From Limanda limanda (Eukaryota; Chordata; Actinopteri; Pleuronectiformes; Pleuronectidae), in contig NC_083648.1 in assembly GCF_963576545.1 (NCBI RefSeq), positions 23,843,042 through 23,907,041 of the forward strand: DNA of 64,000 nt, written 5' to 3'. This document shows, in pieces, positions 52,001-60,700 of the stretch. The translations under genes and the position numbers were made by a program. Every line of letters begins with the position of its first letter. Within the stretch, counting starts at the first letter, position 1. A model generated the notes under the pieces. That model was not told where the DNA came from and ran no database searches. It saw only the letters and a list, made by a program, of their open reading frames with translations.

Positions 52001-53506
52001 CTTTGATTGCTTTCCTGCTCTCATTGAATTGCCCCTCGAAAGAACAATAGAGTTTTGAATTGAAGTGAACTGAATACAACAGAACAGCACTGACACTTTC
52101 TGGTGAGGTGTTGGCGTATGTTTACCGGCTGTGGTGTTTTATCTTGAAAGGTCTCTCCCTCTATTCCTTTCAGGGTACTCAGCTCTTCATCTGTACAGGA
52201 GAAGCATTGAGACAGTCAGACACAGAAGAGTAAGGAGAGTCTAAGTCTAAGTTTGTTCAACTTTATGGTTTGAGATTTAATGAGCATTAAAAACAAAAAG
52301 ATAACATTGCTCTCACAGAAAGTCTCAGATTGGGTTTGACAATAAATAGCACGGACATTCACTCTCGTCATCAAAATTGGAAAAAAAAGATTTAAGGTTT
52401 GTATATGCGTGTGATAACTCACTGAGTTTCTTATTTTCCTCCTTCAGGGTCTGCAAGTCTCTGGTGGCTGACAGGATCTGTTCCTGGCTCTCTGACAGTC
52501 TCTTCTCGATGTCAAAGTACTGCTGCTCTGTAGGTGTGGAGGACATTAAACAGGAACACATGAGTACGCAGGACAGCAATTAAGCCTAACGCTGTAACTA
52601 AATACTGTCCATTGAAAGACCACTATTTGCAAACAGCTGCAGAATTAAGTGGTGCAGGCGGCTGTGGAGATAAAGTGGGTCGTCCACTAATCAAGGGGGC
52701 AGCAGTTTAATACCAGTCTCCCCAATTCCATGTGTCCTTGGGCAAGACACTGAACCCCAAACTGTCCCTGACCGCTGTGCTGGTGGTGTATGAGTGATGT
52801 GTGCAGAGAGTTTTGGGCGGTCATCAAGACTAGAAAATAATGAGTTTTCTCAGTTTTGCAAACTGGCACTGTAGTGTGCAGATGAGCCTGCACACTTTTA
52901 TTTCATATATGTCACTGATAAGCATTTAATACACATTCAGATCTCATCCACAGTCAGCCAAACAAGGGGACAGCTCCCAGTGGAAGTGTGCTGTGATAAA
53001 TAACGTAGCATGGATTAAACTGACCACATGTTTCATTCAGAACTCGTAACTGTGACAATAAGAGAGCTGCTGTATTGAGGAACCGCTAAACCAGACTTTA
53101 TTGTTAGCAGCTATAAAAACACCAACACAGAAGTCAGTAGTTTTGGGAATAAAAGGTACAATTAAAAAGAAAAGTCGTCATAACTCTCCTTCACCAGTTA
53201 GCACAACATCATGGCTAGTTAGCCGCCGAATATTAGCTCTCTAAGAAACACAACAGGCAGCATGTATGAGCTTGGACATTAACTTTCAGTCAGTTTACAG
53301 TTTGTAGTTTAGACTGTCGTTGGGTAAACTCTGTTTGAAAAGCTCAGCTACCCACCGCTGTCTGCTTTGAAGCGCTCGTGTAGTGTCTTCAGCGCCTCGT
53401 TAGCATTCTGCAGCTCCGTCACAAACTTCTCCAGCTTGTTCTGGGCGCCTTTCGGGAGTTTGTTTAACTCCGTCCGCTCCAGGACCTGCAGCAGCACGGC
53501 CGCCAT
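20290..53506 (-). CDS. tpr: TPR, nuclear pore basket coiled-coil protein
   Basis: TPR (translocated promoter region; yeast Mlp1/2) is the filament scaffold of the nuclear basket, used in mRNA export quality control, chromatin exclusion at pores and Mad1/Mad2 anchoring. I traced 55 coding exons; each junction keeps phase, and lengths total 7,560 nt including the stop (2,519 aa versus about 2,360 in human). The start [20 protein letters not shown] matches the conserved N-terminus. About 1,826 residues of heptad coiled coil follow, including the [14 protein letters not shown] block. A flexible tail comes next, with basic NLS-like, highly acidic, proline-rich and FRFGPPED segments, ending in an RG-rich tip. 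No stop or frameshift was found. Introns hold a Tc1-in-hAT nest, a Harbinger-type element, another hAT and a SINE. The extra length comes largely from a Gln-rich insert in exons 32-37. Confidence 0.97.
21966..22032. repeat. (GT/CA)n microsatellite at the tpr exon 50 donor
   Basis: About 67 bp of uninterrupted GT on the plus strand. In tpr orientation the donor GTACAC runs straight into CA repeats within four bases of the exon end. Confidence 0.95.
22430..22570 (+). repeat. Fragment of a fish LINE/SINE 3' tail-like repeat
   Basis: Contains AACTGGAGACTG, CAGCTGGGATTGGCTCCAGC and CCCTCGACCCTTACAGAGTAAATGGTATA, a string I recognise from widespread fish non-LTR tails. Diverged copy in a tpr intron. 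Confidence 0.55.
22689..22940 (+). mobile_element. tRNA-derived SINE, copy 1
   Basis: The head resembles a tRNA gene: box A-like GTGGCTCAGAAGGGAGAG and box B-like CGATTCAATCCC. The body has GTCCTTGGGCAAGAT, and the tail GTGGTCATCAAGACTAG followed by AAAGCACTATATCAATAC. The same order is seen at 52659-52838 and 60388-60660. Diverged copy in a tpr intron. Confidence 0.75.
24915..28883 (-). CDS. tpr: tpr exons 39-47 (end of coiled coil, NLS and acidic tail, residues 1762-2259)
   Basis: Exons: 28690-28883, 28084-28154, 27620-27819, 27259-27453, 26954-27087, 25891-25965, 25484-25705, 25203-25401 and 24915-25117. Exon 39 has [20 protein letters not shown], the last coiled-coil block. Exon 41 has [12 protein letters not shown] and [14 protein letters not shown]. 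Exon 43 has the basic motifs SKRARE and TKKLRLKP, where the nuclear-localisation signal lies in human TPR. Exon 45 has [12 protein letters not shown], and exons 44-46 are strongly acidic. Exon 47 has [18 protein letters not shown]. The exon 45 donor reads GTGCTG, weak but phase-correct. An extra acidic exon between 43 and 44 cannot be excluded. Confidence 0.9.
27988..28068. repeat. (GT/CA)n microsatellite 15 bp after tpr exon 40
   Basis: About 80 bp of uninterrupted GT on the plus strand. In tpr orientation the CA repeat begins roughly 15 nt downstream of the exon 40 5' splice site. Confidence 0.95.
29019..32324 (-). CDS. tpr: tpr exons 32-38 (glutamine-rich insert in the coiled coil, residues 1459-1761)
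   Basis: Exons: 32175-32324, 31674-31787, 31458-31562, 31063-31275, 30453-30491, 29888-30064 and 29019-29130. Exons 33-35 encode a run of QNQL/QSQL/QxQ repeats with few hydrophobics, then a 13-codon exon 36 and an NEAxQAT-rich exon 37. The human protein has only a short LQKTLSEKE-type stretch between the same conserved borders. The insert accounts for most of the size difference. Exon 38 returns to conserved [18 protein letters not shown] and ends at a weak donor (GTCAGT), supported by phase. Confidence 0.9.
29428..29780. repeat. Diverged fish MITE-like repeat
   Basis: Begins TTAAAGGTGCAGTATGTAAG and contains GGGCCCTTTATATTTAAAG, AACACCTTTAAAGTTGTTATGACAAC-like and GGAAGGGGAGATGAGGTGAGG-like stretches, shared in part with 51777-51915. 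It matches an abundant percomorph miniature element from memory; superfamily not assigned. Confidence 0.5.
32434..36564 (-). CDS. tpr: tpr exons 24-31 (distal coiled coil, residues 1042-1458)
   Basis: Exons: 36448-36564, 36006-36209, 35598-35767, 34263-34410, 33812-33949, 33124-33255, 32910-33040 and 32434-32644. Exon 25 carries [19 protein letters not shown], almost identical to human. Exon 26 has [18 protein letters not shown]. Exon 31 ends with the highly conserved [19 protein letters not shown]. The intron before exon 24 is 3.6 kb and carries nested transposons. The exon 24 donor (GTTCAT) is followed by a CA-rich stretch. Confidence 0.93.
34490..35481. mobile_element. Non-autonomous PIF-Harbinger-type transposon in a tpr intron
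   Basis: Ends AGGCTCCAGTATGCTTCTAC at 34490 and, inverted at the right, AGGCCAATTTATGCTTGTAC ending at 35481. They are flanked by TAA on both sides (34487-34489 and 35482-35484), the 3 bp TWA duplication typical of PIF-Harbinger. The 992 bp interior encodes no transposase. It holds a CpG-rich centre, GCTAGC-rich stretches and a tandem block of ATGACGTCGTAGGGAA near 35265-35305. Confidence 0.7.
37784..39413 (-). mobile_element. Tc1/mariner transposon nested in the hAT element
   Basis: Termini CAGTGGGTACGGAAAGTATT at 37784 and the inverted counterpart ending at 39413, flanked by TA on both sides. The inverted repeats are long, about 210 bp, each including GTATTCAGACCC and an inner GTCATAAGTATTCAGACC copy, as in fish Tc1-like elements with IR/DR ends. 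The interior carries a broken transposase on the minus strand. Confidence 0.92.
37998..39024 (-). pseudogene. Broken Tc1-like transposase
   Basis: A DD34E transposase of the Tc1 family. The start reads [20 protein letters not shown] with a paired-type helix-turn-helix region. The catalytic blocks [10 protein letters not shown] (first Asp), [11 protein letters not shown] (second Asp) and [15 protein letters not shown] (Glu) are all still readable. The frame is disrupted by an in-frame TAG (38881-38883), a frameshift near 38860, and another at the eight-base C run at 38429-38436. The copy cannot encode a functional enzyme as it stands. The fairly intact motifs suggest a moderately young insertion. 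Confidence 0.9.
40181..47389 (-). CDS. tpr: tpr exons 12-23 (central coiled coil, residues 393-1041)
   Basis: Exons: 47192-47389, 46952-47059, 46564-46787, 45227-45390, 44995-45119, 44723-44871, 44386-44548, 43866-44000, 41845-41985, 41526-41724, 40715-40914 and 40181-40321. Recognisable conserved blocks are [20 protein letters not shown] (exon 12), [11 protein letters not shown] (14), [11 protein letters not shown] (15), AKAALKQ (16) and [14 protein letters not shown] (18). The human protein aligns through these in the same order. Exon 16 encodes a Pro/Ser/Ala break in the coiled coil. All junctions are phase-consistent. Confidence 0.93.
42426..43359. repeat. Unclassified fish interspersed repeat with inverted GGGCCCGAGCAC ends
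   Basis: The ends GGGCCCGAGCAC (42426-42437) and GTGCTCGGGCCC (43348-43359) are exact reverse complements. The interior has the runs of GATCTGATGT, TTGGTACAAGTACC and CCAAAATGGC that I recognise from a very abundant fish repeat. It also has two TTAGGG units near the left end. No reliable coding frame. Lies in the tpr intron between exons 19 and 20. Confidence 0.6.
43386..43640 (+). repeat. Degenerate fish repeat, GCAAAGGC family
   Basis: Contains GGCAGATTGTTCCAAAGTAT, CCTCACGGCAAAGGCTAAGG and GGATCTCAGACTGCG, matching from memory a fish interspersed repeat of unclear class. Confidence 0.4.
46268..46291. repeat. 24 bp perfect palindrome in a tpr intron
   Basis: Self-complementary with no spacer, centred on AAATATTT and ending GACGTTC/GAACGTC. 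Lies between tpr exons 14 and 15. Confidence 0.85.
47965..53506 (-). CDS. tpr: tpr exons 1-11 (N-terminal coiled coil, residues 1-392)
   Basis: Exons: 53356-53506, 52423-52527, 52126-52190, 51107-51197, 50825-50928, 50537-50701, 48987-49079, 48816-48896, 48624-48711, 48382-48519 and 47965-48059. The start codon is at 53504-53506. Exon 2 contains [16 protein letters not shown], matching the human EQQYFEIEKRLS block. Exon 8 has [14 protein letters not shown] and exon 11 has [11 protein letters not shown]. This part carries the segments that in other vertebrates mediate self-association and docking to NUP153 on the pore. Exon 3 uses donor GTAAAC and includes a short non-coiled [11 protein letters not shown] linker. 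Confidence 0.93.
49351..49956. mobile_element. hAT element with a GC-rich core in a tpr intron
   Basis: Inverted ends TAGGGATGCACCGATCCG at 49351 and ending at 49956, flanked by the 8 bp duplication GTAATTAG (49343-49350 and 49957-49964). Arms are rich in GGTATCGG repeats. The centre (about 49500-49860) is strongly GC-rich and contains an open frame of about 115 codons dominated by Pro, Ala and Gly. No transposase is present, so the element is non-autonomous. Confidence 0.9.
51777..51915. repeat. Second copy of the MITE-like repeat at 29428
   Basis: Shares GGGTCCTTTCTACAGAGG, AACACCTTTGGAGATTTTAT and GGAAGGGGAGGGTGAGGTGA-type stretches with 29428-29780. Partial and diverged. Confidence 0.45.
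52659..52838 (+). mobile_element. tRNA-derived SINE, copy 2 (degenerate)
   Basis: Starts GCGGCTGTGGAGATAAAG, retains TGTGTCCTTGGGCAAGACAC and CGGTCATCAAGACTAGAAAA, with a decayed box B. Lies in tpr intron 1. Confidence 0.65.
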
Positions 53507-54701
53507 CTCCAACTCGGCCCCCAACAAACACAATAGAGAACCGACACCGAACTCCGGTGGAACAGCTAGGTGATGCTTCTTCTCCGAGAACCCGGTGACA
53601 ATGCGCCGAGTGTCAACCTCCTCAAACAGGAAGACCGGAAGTACGCTCCAACCTTTCAAATTAAAATAAGCCCTGACTCACATTCGACACACGTTGCTCT
53701 CAATTGGATCTGTCTTATACAGCCAGAGTGCTCCATAAAAAGCCAATATAACCTCTCAAAATTGTGGGGATAATACTCTGTAATAATCTAATAAAAATTA
53801 CACCATATATTGATGTAGACATCTTCATACACCATTTTATCTTTCTTTTTGTCTGCATGCATATCTATTTTTGCTTTTATTCTCTTGCTTGATGTGTCTG
53901 ATTATGTTATATTCACTAAATATCAACGTCACGTTTCCTTATTATGAGACGTCTGTGTTCTTCTATTCATTGTGTACTGTATTTAAATATGCATTATTTT
54001 CTTTGAATAACAGGAAGTTTCACCACAGACAGAAGTGCGAAGCTTGTAAGTTACTTACAAGCTACACGTAATGTGGAATGCTATTGTTTGTATTTTCAGC
54101 ACCTTCATTTAGTTGCTATTAAAAGGTAAGAATTAATACATAGTTTTACTGTTTTCCATCAGAAATTTTATATTGATATTAAATGAACACTGCTCCGTTA
54201 GTTTCTTGTCTAATTTGACTAGTTGCCTTGACCAATCTACTACGACCCCTATGACTACGACAGAGACGTGCGACGGAAACACGTCACAGCGCAAAGCATC
54301 TTGGTACATTGTGTTTTGCCTGCTCTGCTGACGAACCACCGCTGTCAAAGTTGTCTTCAGCCTCTCATTTAATCCACTGACTTCTTGTAGGTATTTACTC
54401 ACTGTACACGGACACGTTCTTCAAGCTCCCACTGTGGCACTCCTCTGAGGTACAGCTCTTCTAGTGTATGTTTATTAGTGAAGTTCAGCTAGCTGCAGGA
54501 GCAGACTGCCTGTAACCAAACCAAAGGTTTAACTGCTTGTTGCTTTTCAATCAGTCAGAAACCGTGTAATTGTAGATAACAGTGACTATGAAGTAAACTT
54601 GTAAACTCTCATTAAACCATCATTTAGCTGGCTGCTATTGCTGTTGTGCGACTCCGCGATGAACAAACACAGTGACATCTTTCTACTCACTCTCAGACAG
54701 A
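53507..54701. promoter_or_regulatory. Divergent tpr/odr4 upstream region
   Basis: The two ATGs are 1.2 kb apart on opposite strands. Near the tpr side an ETS-type site ACCGGAAGT lies at 53634-53642, typical of TATA-less housekeeping promoters. The middle (53650-54230) is AT-rich and featureless. Near the odr4 side a CACGTCAC CRE-like motif lies at about 54279-54286. A plausible untranslated odr4 exon ends at CTCTGAG|GTACAG (54449/54450). So there may be two separate promoters rather than one shared one. Confidence 0.5.
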
Positions 54702-57700
54702 ATGGGTCGTGGTTATCTGGTAGAAGATGCTGTGGAGAGATATCTGTCTGACCTGTGTGGACAGCAAGCTGGCCCACTCACAGGGCTGCTCATTGGACAG
54801 GTACGTGTACAACTGTGCAACATTAAAATATACACGTGTCTGTCATCAGTAAACACATTTTGGTCAAAATGTAACTGGGAAGTATTTGTATAGTATATCC
54901 CACATTCACAAATTACAATTTTCCTTGAAGGGCTTAACAAGGTATGTCATCGTCTGCCCTTAACCCTCAACAAGATTAAGAATAAACCTTTTAACAGGGA
55001 AAAAAACTAGAAACTTCAGTCACATGTGAGGGTGTCCCTCTCCCAGGACGAAGAGAAGTGCAATAGATGCCACGTGTAACAGAGCACATTAAAATAAAAA
55101 CATTTACAACATTCGTGAGAAAAGACAGTGGCTTACATTAATGGAGTGGTGTATCAATGTTAAAATAAATAAAGTATTTATACAAAAGTAAAAGTCTGAC
55201 AGAGATGAAGGGAGCATCAGCGACAATTGTTATGATCATGGTATACATGAGTAGGCATATTATATAACTAGGCAATCTAGTGATAATCCTTATCTACGTT
55301 CAGATGCCACCGTGATCCAACGATCACGATCCACAATGTGACCGCGATCGTGGATCTGCTAAGATAAAGCTCGGCACCACACAAGCAGTCTGTACTATGT
55401 CTGTTCAGAGTGTAGACGTACTGGATAATATCATATACAGGCAAAATTATCATGTTAAAGTTTTTTTTATTCATGAAGTGAAACTTACATATATTCTTGA
55501 TTCGTTACAAGTAAAGTAAAACATTAGTATATTTATTTAGTAATTTTTTGTTTTAATTTCAATGATTATGATTATTAATATTCTAATATTTTGAGTTCCT
55601 TTTTGTTGTAGCTGTAGGCCGTGATCATCAAAATTGAAATAAAATGCTTTTAGTTAATGTGTAACAAGTGTAGGATATTAAAATGTTCCGTTTCTCACAT
55701 AATTGACAAAAAAAAGTAACTTTTTCACTATGTTCTAATTTATGGAGATGCACAAAACATATGTTGGATGTTTTGTAGTATTGTTTCTCATATCATGACA
55801 TGACATGAGGTGTATGTGCAGTGAAGAGACAGTAACTGATGAAAATGACTTAACATTTCAGAGCTCAGCCCAAAGGGATTTTGTCGTCATGGCAACTCGC
55901 ACACCCTATAAGCAGGAGTCTGCCGTAGCGTCTGGAGACTTCCTGGTTAAGGAGTGGGTTACTGAGCACGCCCGACAGGTGGGTTAACAGGACTTCTAAC
56001 CGAACACACATGCATGTGGTCTTGAGTATGTGAGTGTTTTTTTATTAAGCGTGCATCCAGAATGGTTTTTATTTAGACCATACTTTGATGTATTGTTGAT
56101 ACAGTGAGCAAAAACAGTCAATGCAGGAGTAGGTGTAAAATAAACATAACTGTCCAATAACTTCATTATAGAATTAAATATATGGAACTATTTTCCAAGA
56201 GATGATAAATATGGTTGTCGAAACAGTTAGGGTGTTGTTGCCAGTGTCTGTAGACTTTAAACCACATGTGTGTCACATGTAGTATGCATTTGCTACTGGT
56301 TTGATCTTTTAAGGTGTCCAGGATGCTGCCTGGAGGCCTGTCTGTCTTGGGAGTCTTCATTATCACTGAGATTGATAGCAAGGACACACTAACCACACTC
56401 CGACAGGTGAGTTCCACTCAAACACTACCACTGTGGTTTTGTGTGTTTGTAACCAGTTTTTTGCCAAAGCATTCAGCTATATTTTACATTTTTTCTCATA
56501 CCTGCCAATTATCCTCAAAATGCATTGAATCACCTTTCAAAATAGACATCGACATTTATAACTCATGTTAGTTCTGATTCAGCTTTTAAAACAGTCTTTT
56601 GTTCGCGGTATACTTTCCACGGGGGAGATTTAAGTTCTCTCTGTATTGTTTAGCAGGACTGATGTTCTGCCTACACATAGTTCAGAATGGATATACTCTG
56701 CTCCATGATAAAAAACATGTTAATAACTATTCATTCTAACATTCTAGTCAGTTCTTATTTCATAAGTGAACATTTTCCTAGGAAAAAGTAATTTTGCTAA
56801 CTAGTCCACAGCGTATATCGGATTTGAGAAGAGAGATAACAAAAGAAAAGATGAATATTTTAGGTGCAACAACCTAACAATAAGAATGTTAGGTTGTTGC
56901 ACCTAAAATCTTCATCTTTTCTGCTTAAAAGTCAGTAAAAAAAAATAGTCAGACATCCAGTTCAACTTACTGCCATATTTATGACTAGTGCTTTACAACA
57001 TTCATGCCTGTTAATTAGCCTATTTTTATTTGAATGGTGAAACTTCGTCGCAAAACTTTGATTTCAGCATGTGAATGCACGACGACCAGGAAGGATTCAA
57101 AGATTCATCAAACAATTCTGAAATTATTTATATTAAATTGTTTTTATTAAAATTCAACAAACCAGAACAGATCAAGCGGTGAAGTGTTTATTATTATATT
57201 GCATTTATTTATCATAATATTTGCATTTAGGCTGAATTGGTTTCAAGTCTCTTCTCCATTTTGATAGCTTACTAAAATGAGCTAAAGCCATTGGGCCCCT
57301 AGAAATTAAAAAAAATTATATAGAATATATATAATTTCTAAATGGATGTCAGTTGTGTAAATAAACAAAACCACTGGTATGATGCTTTTATGCTGCATTG
57401 CTAGTTTTTGGCCAATAAGGGGCAGAAAAACATCAAAATCAGCTGACAGACACAACGCTGTCCCTTATCCTTTTGCTCACAAAATTGCTCTGACTCTTTT
57501 TATCTATCCAATCCCTGTGTGTGTGTTTGTGTATTGTCTGTTTGCAGCTGGTGTTTGCTGTTGAGAACCTGATCTCCTCAGAGCATCTGTGGACCCCTGA
57601 AGATGATGACGTCACAGAATGTGTCACACTTCACGTCAACCCCAAAACTAGAAAGTATCCTTTAGCACAGTGTTCTCGCTGGATCATGTAGCTACCAGAA

Positions 57701-60700
57701 ACTGTGTGTAGATATTCTTTAACCCCACATGTCAGGACCGTCTGCAGAACCTTTGACGTCAAAGATCCCAAGGTCAGAATTTATTTTTCATTTTTCACAA
57801 AGCAGCATATGACATTATACCCCAAAGTAGTACTTTAAATGGGTAATGTCTAGGCCGCAAACGTCACTGATCTACCCACAGCAAAAAGGAGAGTTGAAAT
57901 GTTTAGGTAATGAATAATCAGCCCTTTTACAGAAACACTCCACTATCCATCCTGATTATTTTGAATGGCCTCAAGATTTCCCATCTGTTTGGTTTGAGTT
58001 CAGCCCAATTTCCCCATTTAGACCTTACAATCAGATTTAGGCATGATGATCCCAGTGTTGTGTCGTCAGTTATATAATTATCATTCTCTGTTCCAGAGCA
58101 TGGCCAAGCCTGCCGACTGGAAGTACCAGTCAGGTGTATGTTCCTCCTGGTCCATGGTGTCATGTTGTCTAAATGTGGACATGTTGGTACCTCTGCCAAA
58201 CAACAGAACTAGCACAGAAAACATGGATGTATGTGTTAAGGTAAAGCGAGAACACACACACACACACACACAAACATACATGAACAATCACATGAATAAT
58301 AAGCCTTCTTTAGGATTTTCAGGGGAACTTTTCTCAGGTCTGTATTTGTTGCAGGAGGGACTGAAGGTGTGGGCGGACCAGATAAAGAGTGGATTTTGTC
58401 TGTTTGATGGAAAAAAGCTACCTGAGGATACAGAGCTTTCAGCAGGACAGGTTGTATCAATTAAAAAACCCACTTATAAAACTGCATAAAGTAATATATT
58501 GAGCGTATTAATTCAAGGAAGAATAAAAAAAAAAACACAACTTCACTCTCCCCTACTTCTTCTCTTCTTCTCTTCTTGCATGCATCAACATGTTTTTTCG
58601 ATTCCTCTTGTTTTCTGTACTTCTCATAATATATATCTCTTTGTTCATCTTTTTAAACTATTTTTTTTGCTTTGTTTGATTTTTTCCTGATATTTCCCTT
58701 GATTTCGTCCTTCCTGGATTGCATATAAAATACTATGGTTGGCCAAGCTGGATTTGGATAGAAAATAAGGATACTAGTGATAAGAGCAGGGCCTCTTAGT
58801 AAATTTTCTATACACAATATACAACTGGTGCTATTCTCCACTGTTAGAATTTTACAACTATTTTATTATTTCAAACTGCAACAGAACACTACAACACATC
58901 ATCATCATTTCATTGTGGCAGCTGTGAGTGTTGTAAAACAGGATCTCCCTCTCCTTAGGAAGAGTCTACCTGAACTACAATAAACTAGAAGAACTAAATG
59001 CAAATACAATAGTAAATTTCACAAATTTTCTTCACTGTGAGAAATAATACAATTCTATAACTACTGTGTCTGACATTTCGCTGCAGAAGAGGAATGTGAG
59101 ACAGAAGTGCTCAGCTCAGCTGCTCATCAAATCGGTAAGACTACACAAGATGCTGTATTCATACTGCCAGCCACAGCCTTTACTGTCACAGGCCCTAATC
59201 AGCCCTGCACACAACCTTTTGTTGGTCATCACACTAGTAAGAAACACACATAAATACAAAAATCCCTGGGGGTGTTTCTTAAGACCATTACATGCAAACA
59301 ACTTCTGAATATTTATAATTTGTTATTGTTCTCTGTATAAATCTGCTGCTTTACAGTTGGTAAATTAAGTGATGGTGGCTGAAATAAGGTTTACCATTGT
59401 GCATGATGTTCATAATGAAAGATTATGACTTCCTGTGTGTGTTAGGGTGAACGGAGGCAAACAGATGTGATCCAACAGTGTGGAGGCAGCGTGTCAGTCA
59501 GAGGAACCATCCACAGCAGAGCATATCTGCACAGCAACAAGCCAAAGGCCAAGCTGGCTGAAAAGGTAAAGTGTTAATACATCAGATACAGTCAAATATA
59601 GATTATATTCGAACATTCCTCCTCAACATCATGAAATATTTCTTTGTGCGCAGCTGCTGAAGAGAGATGTGATTTCTACGGTGAGCACAAGGGTTCAAAT
59701 GCTCCTGGAGGAGCTGCTGACATCAGAGGAGGAGAGCAAGAGCAGCAGAGACTCACAACAGATTGGTACACACACACACACACACTGTGACAAACACACA
59801 CACACTAATCAGAGCGATAAAGTACAAACGTTTCCTATGACACAGCTCGTAAGGAGAAGGAGAAGCAACATGAAGAGGTTTTGGCTAAAAAAGTTACTTT
59901 ATTAGATTTATCATTATAATCACTATAAAAGTTATTAAGGAGATCAAATTAATTGGTGCATACAAACAAATGAGGTAAAATGAAAAGAGGAAACAGGGTT
60001 ATTAAATTCAATAAGACAAATATAACCCAAATCGGACTCTAGGAAACCAGAGTTAATTATTTAAAAAAATATCTCTAATTGAGGAAACACACATAAAAAT
60101 ATAAACTACCAAACTAAACTATTTTAATAAAAAAAAGAAAAGAAAAGCCAAACAGCACCCTTGTTACAAAAGTTTCTCTATGTATATGAGGTCGTTCACA
60201 AATATTGGAGTAAATCCAAAGATTTACAAGCATGGTGTGGTGGTCTCCAAAGGCACCCTGGCGGAGAAAAACAACCTCCCCAAATGCCAGGCTGCAGGGA
60301 ACACAGGGGGCAACACTTTAACCAGTTGGAGCCAATCATGTCCAAGGGTTCCTATATCCTGTTTAGGATAATCTCAAACGCTACAAAGGGTGGCTGTGGC
60401 TGAGGGGTAGAGTGGTTTTCTCCAACCTGAAGGTCGGCGGTTCGATCCCTAGTCTCACCCATCTACATGCCGAAGTGTCCTTGGGCAAGATGCTGAACCC
60501 TGAATGGCCCCCCATAGAATAACAAAGTGCTGCGAATAGATGTACTGTATGAATGTGTGTGTGAATGGGTGAATGTAAAACTGTACTGTAAAGCGCTTTG
60601 AGTGGTCATCAAGACTAGAAAAGCGCTATATAAATACAAAACCATTTACCATTTATCATTTACAAAGAAATGTTTACACAAGTTGACCCTGTACTGTGCT

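Noticed and set aside
60388..60660. tRNA gene suggested by box A and box B
   Set aside because: No cloverleaf acceptor stem follows. The conserved body and tail shared with two other copies mark it as a SINE.
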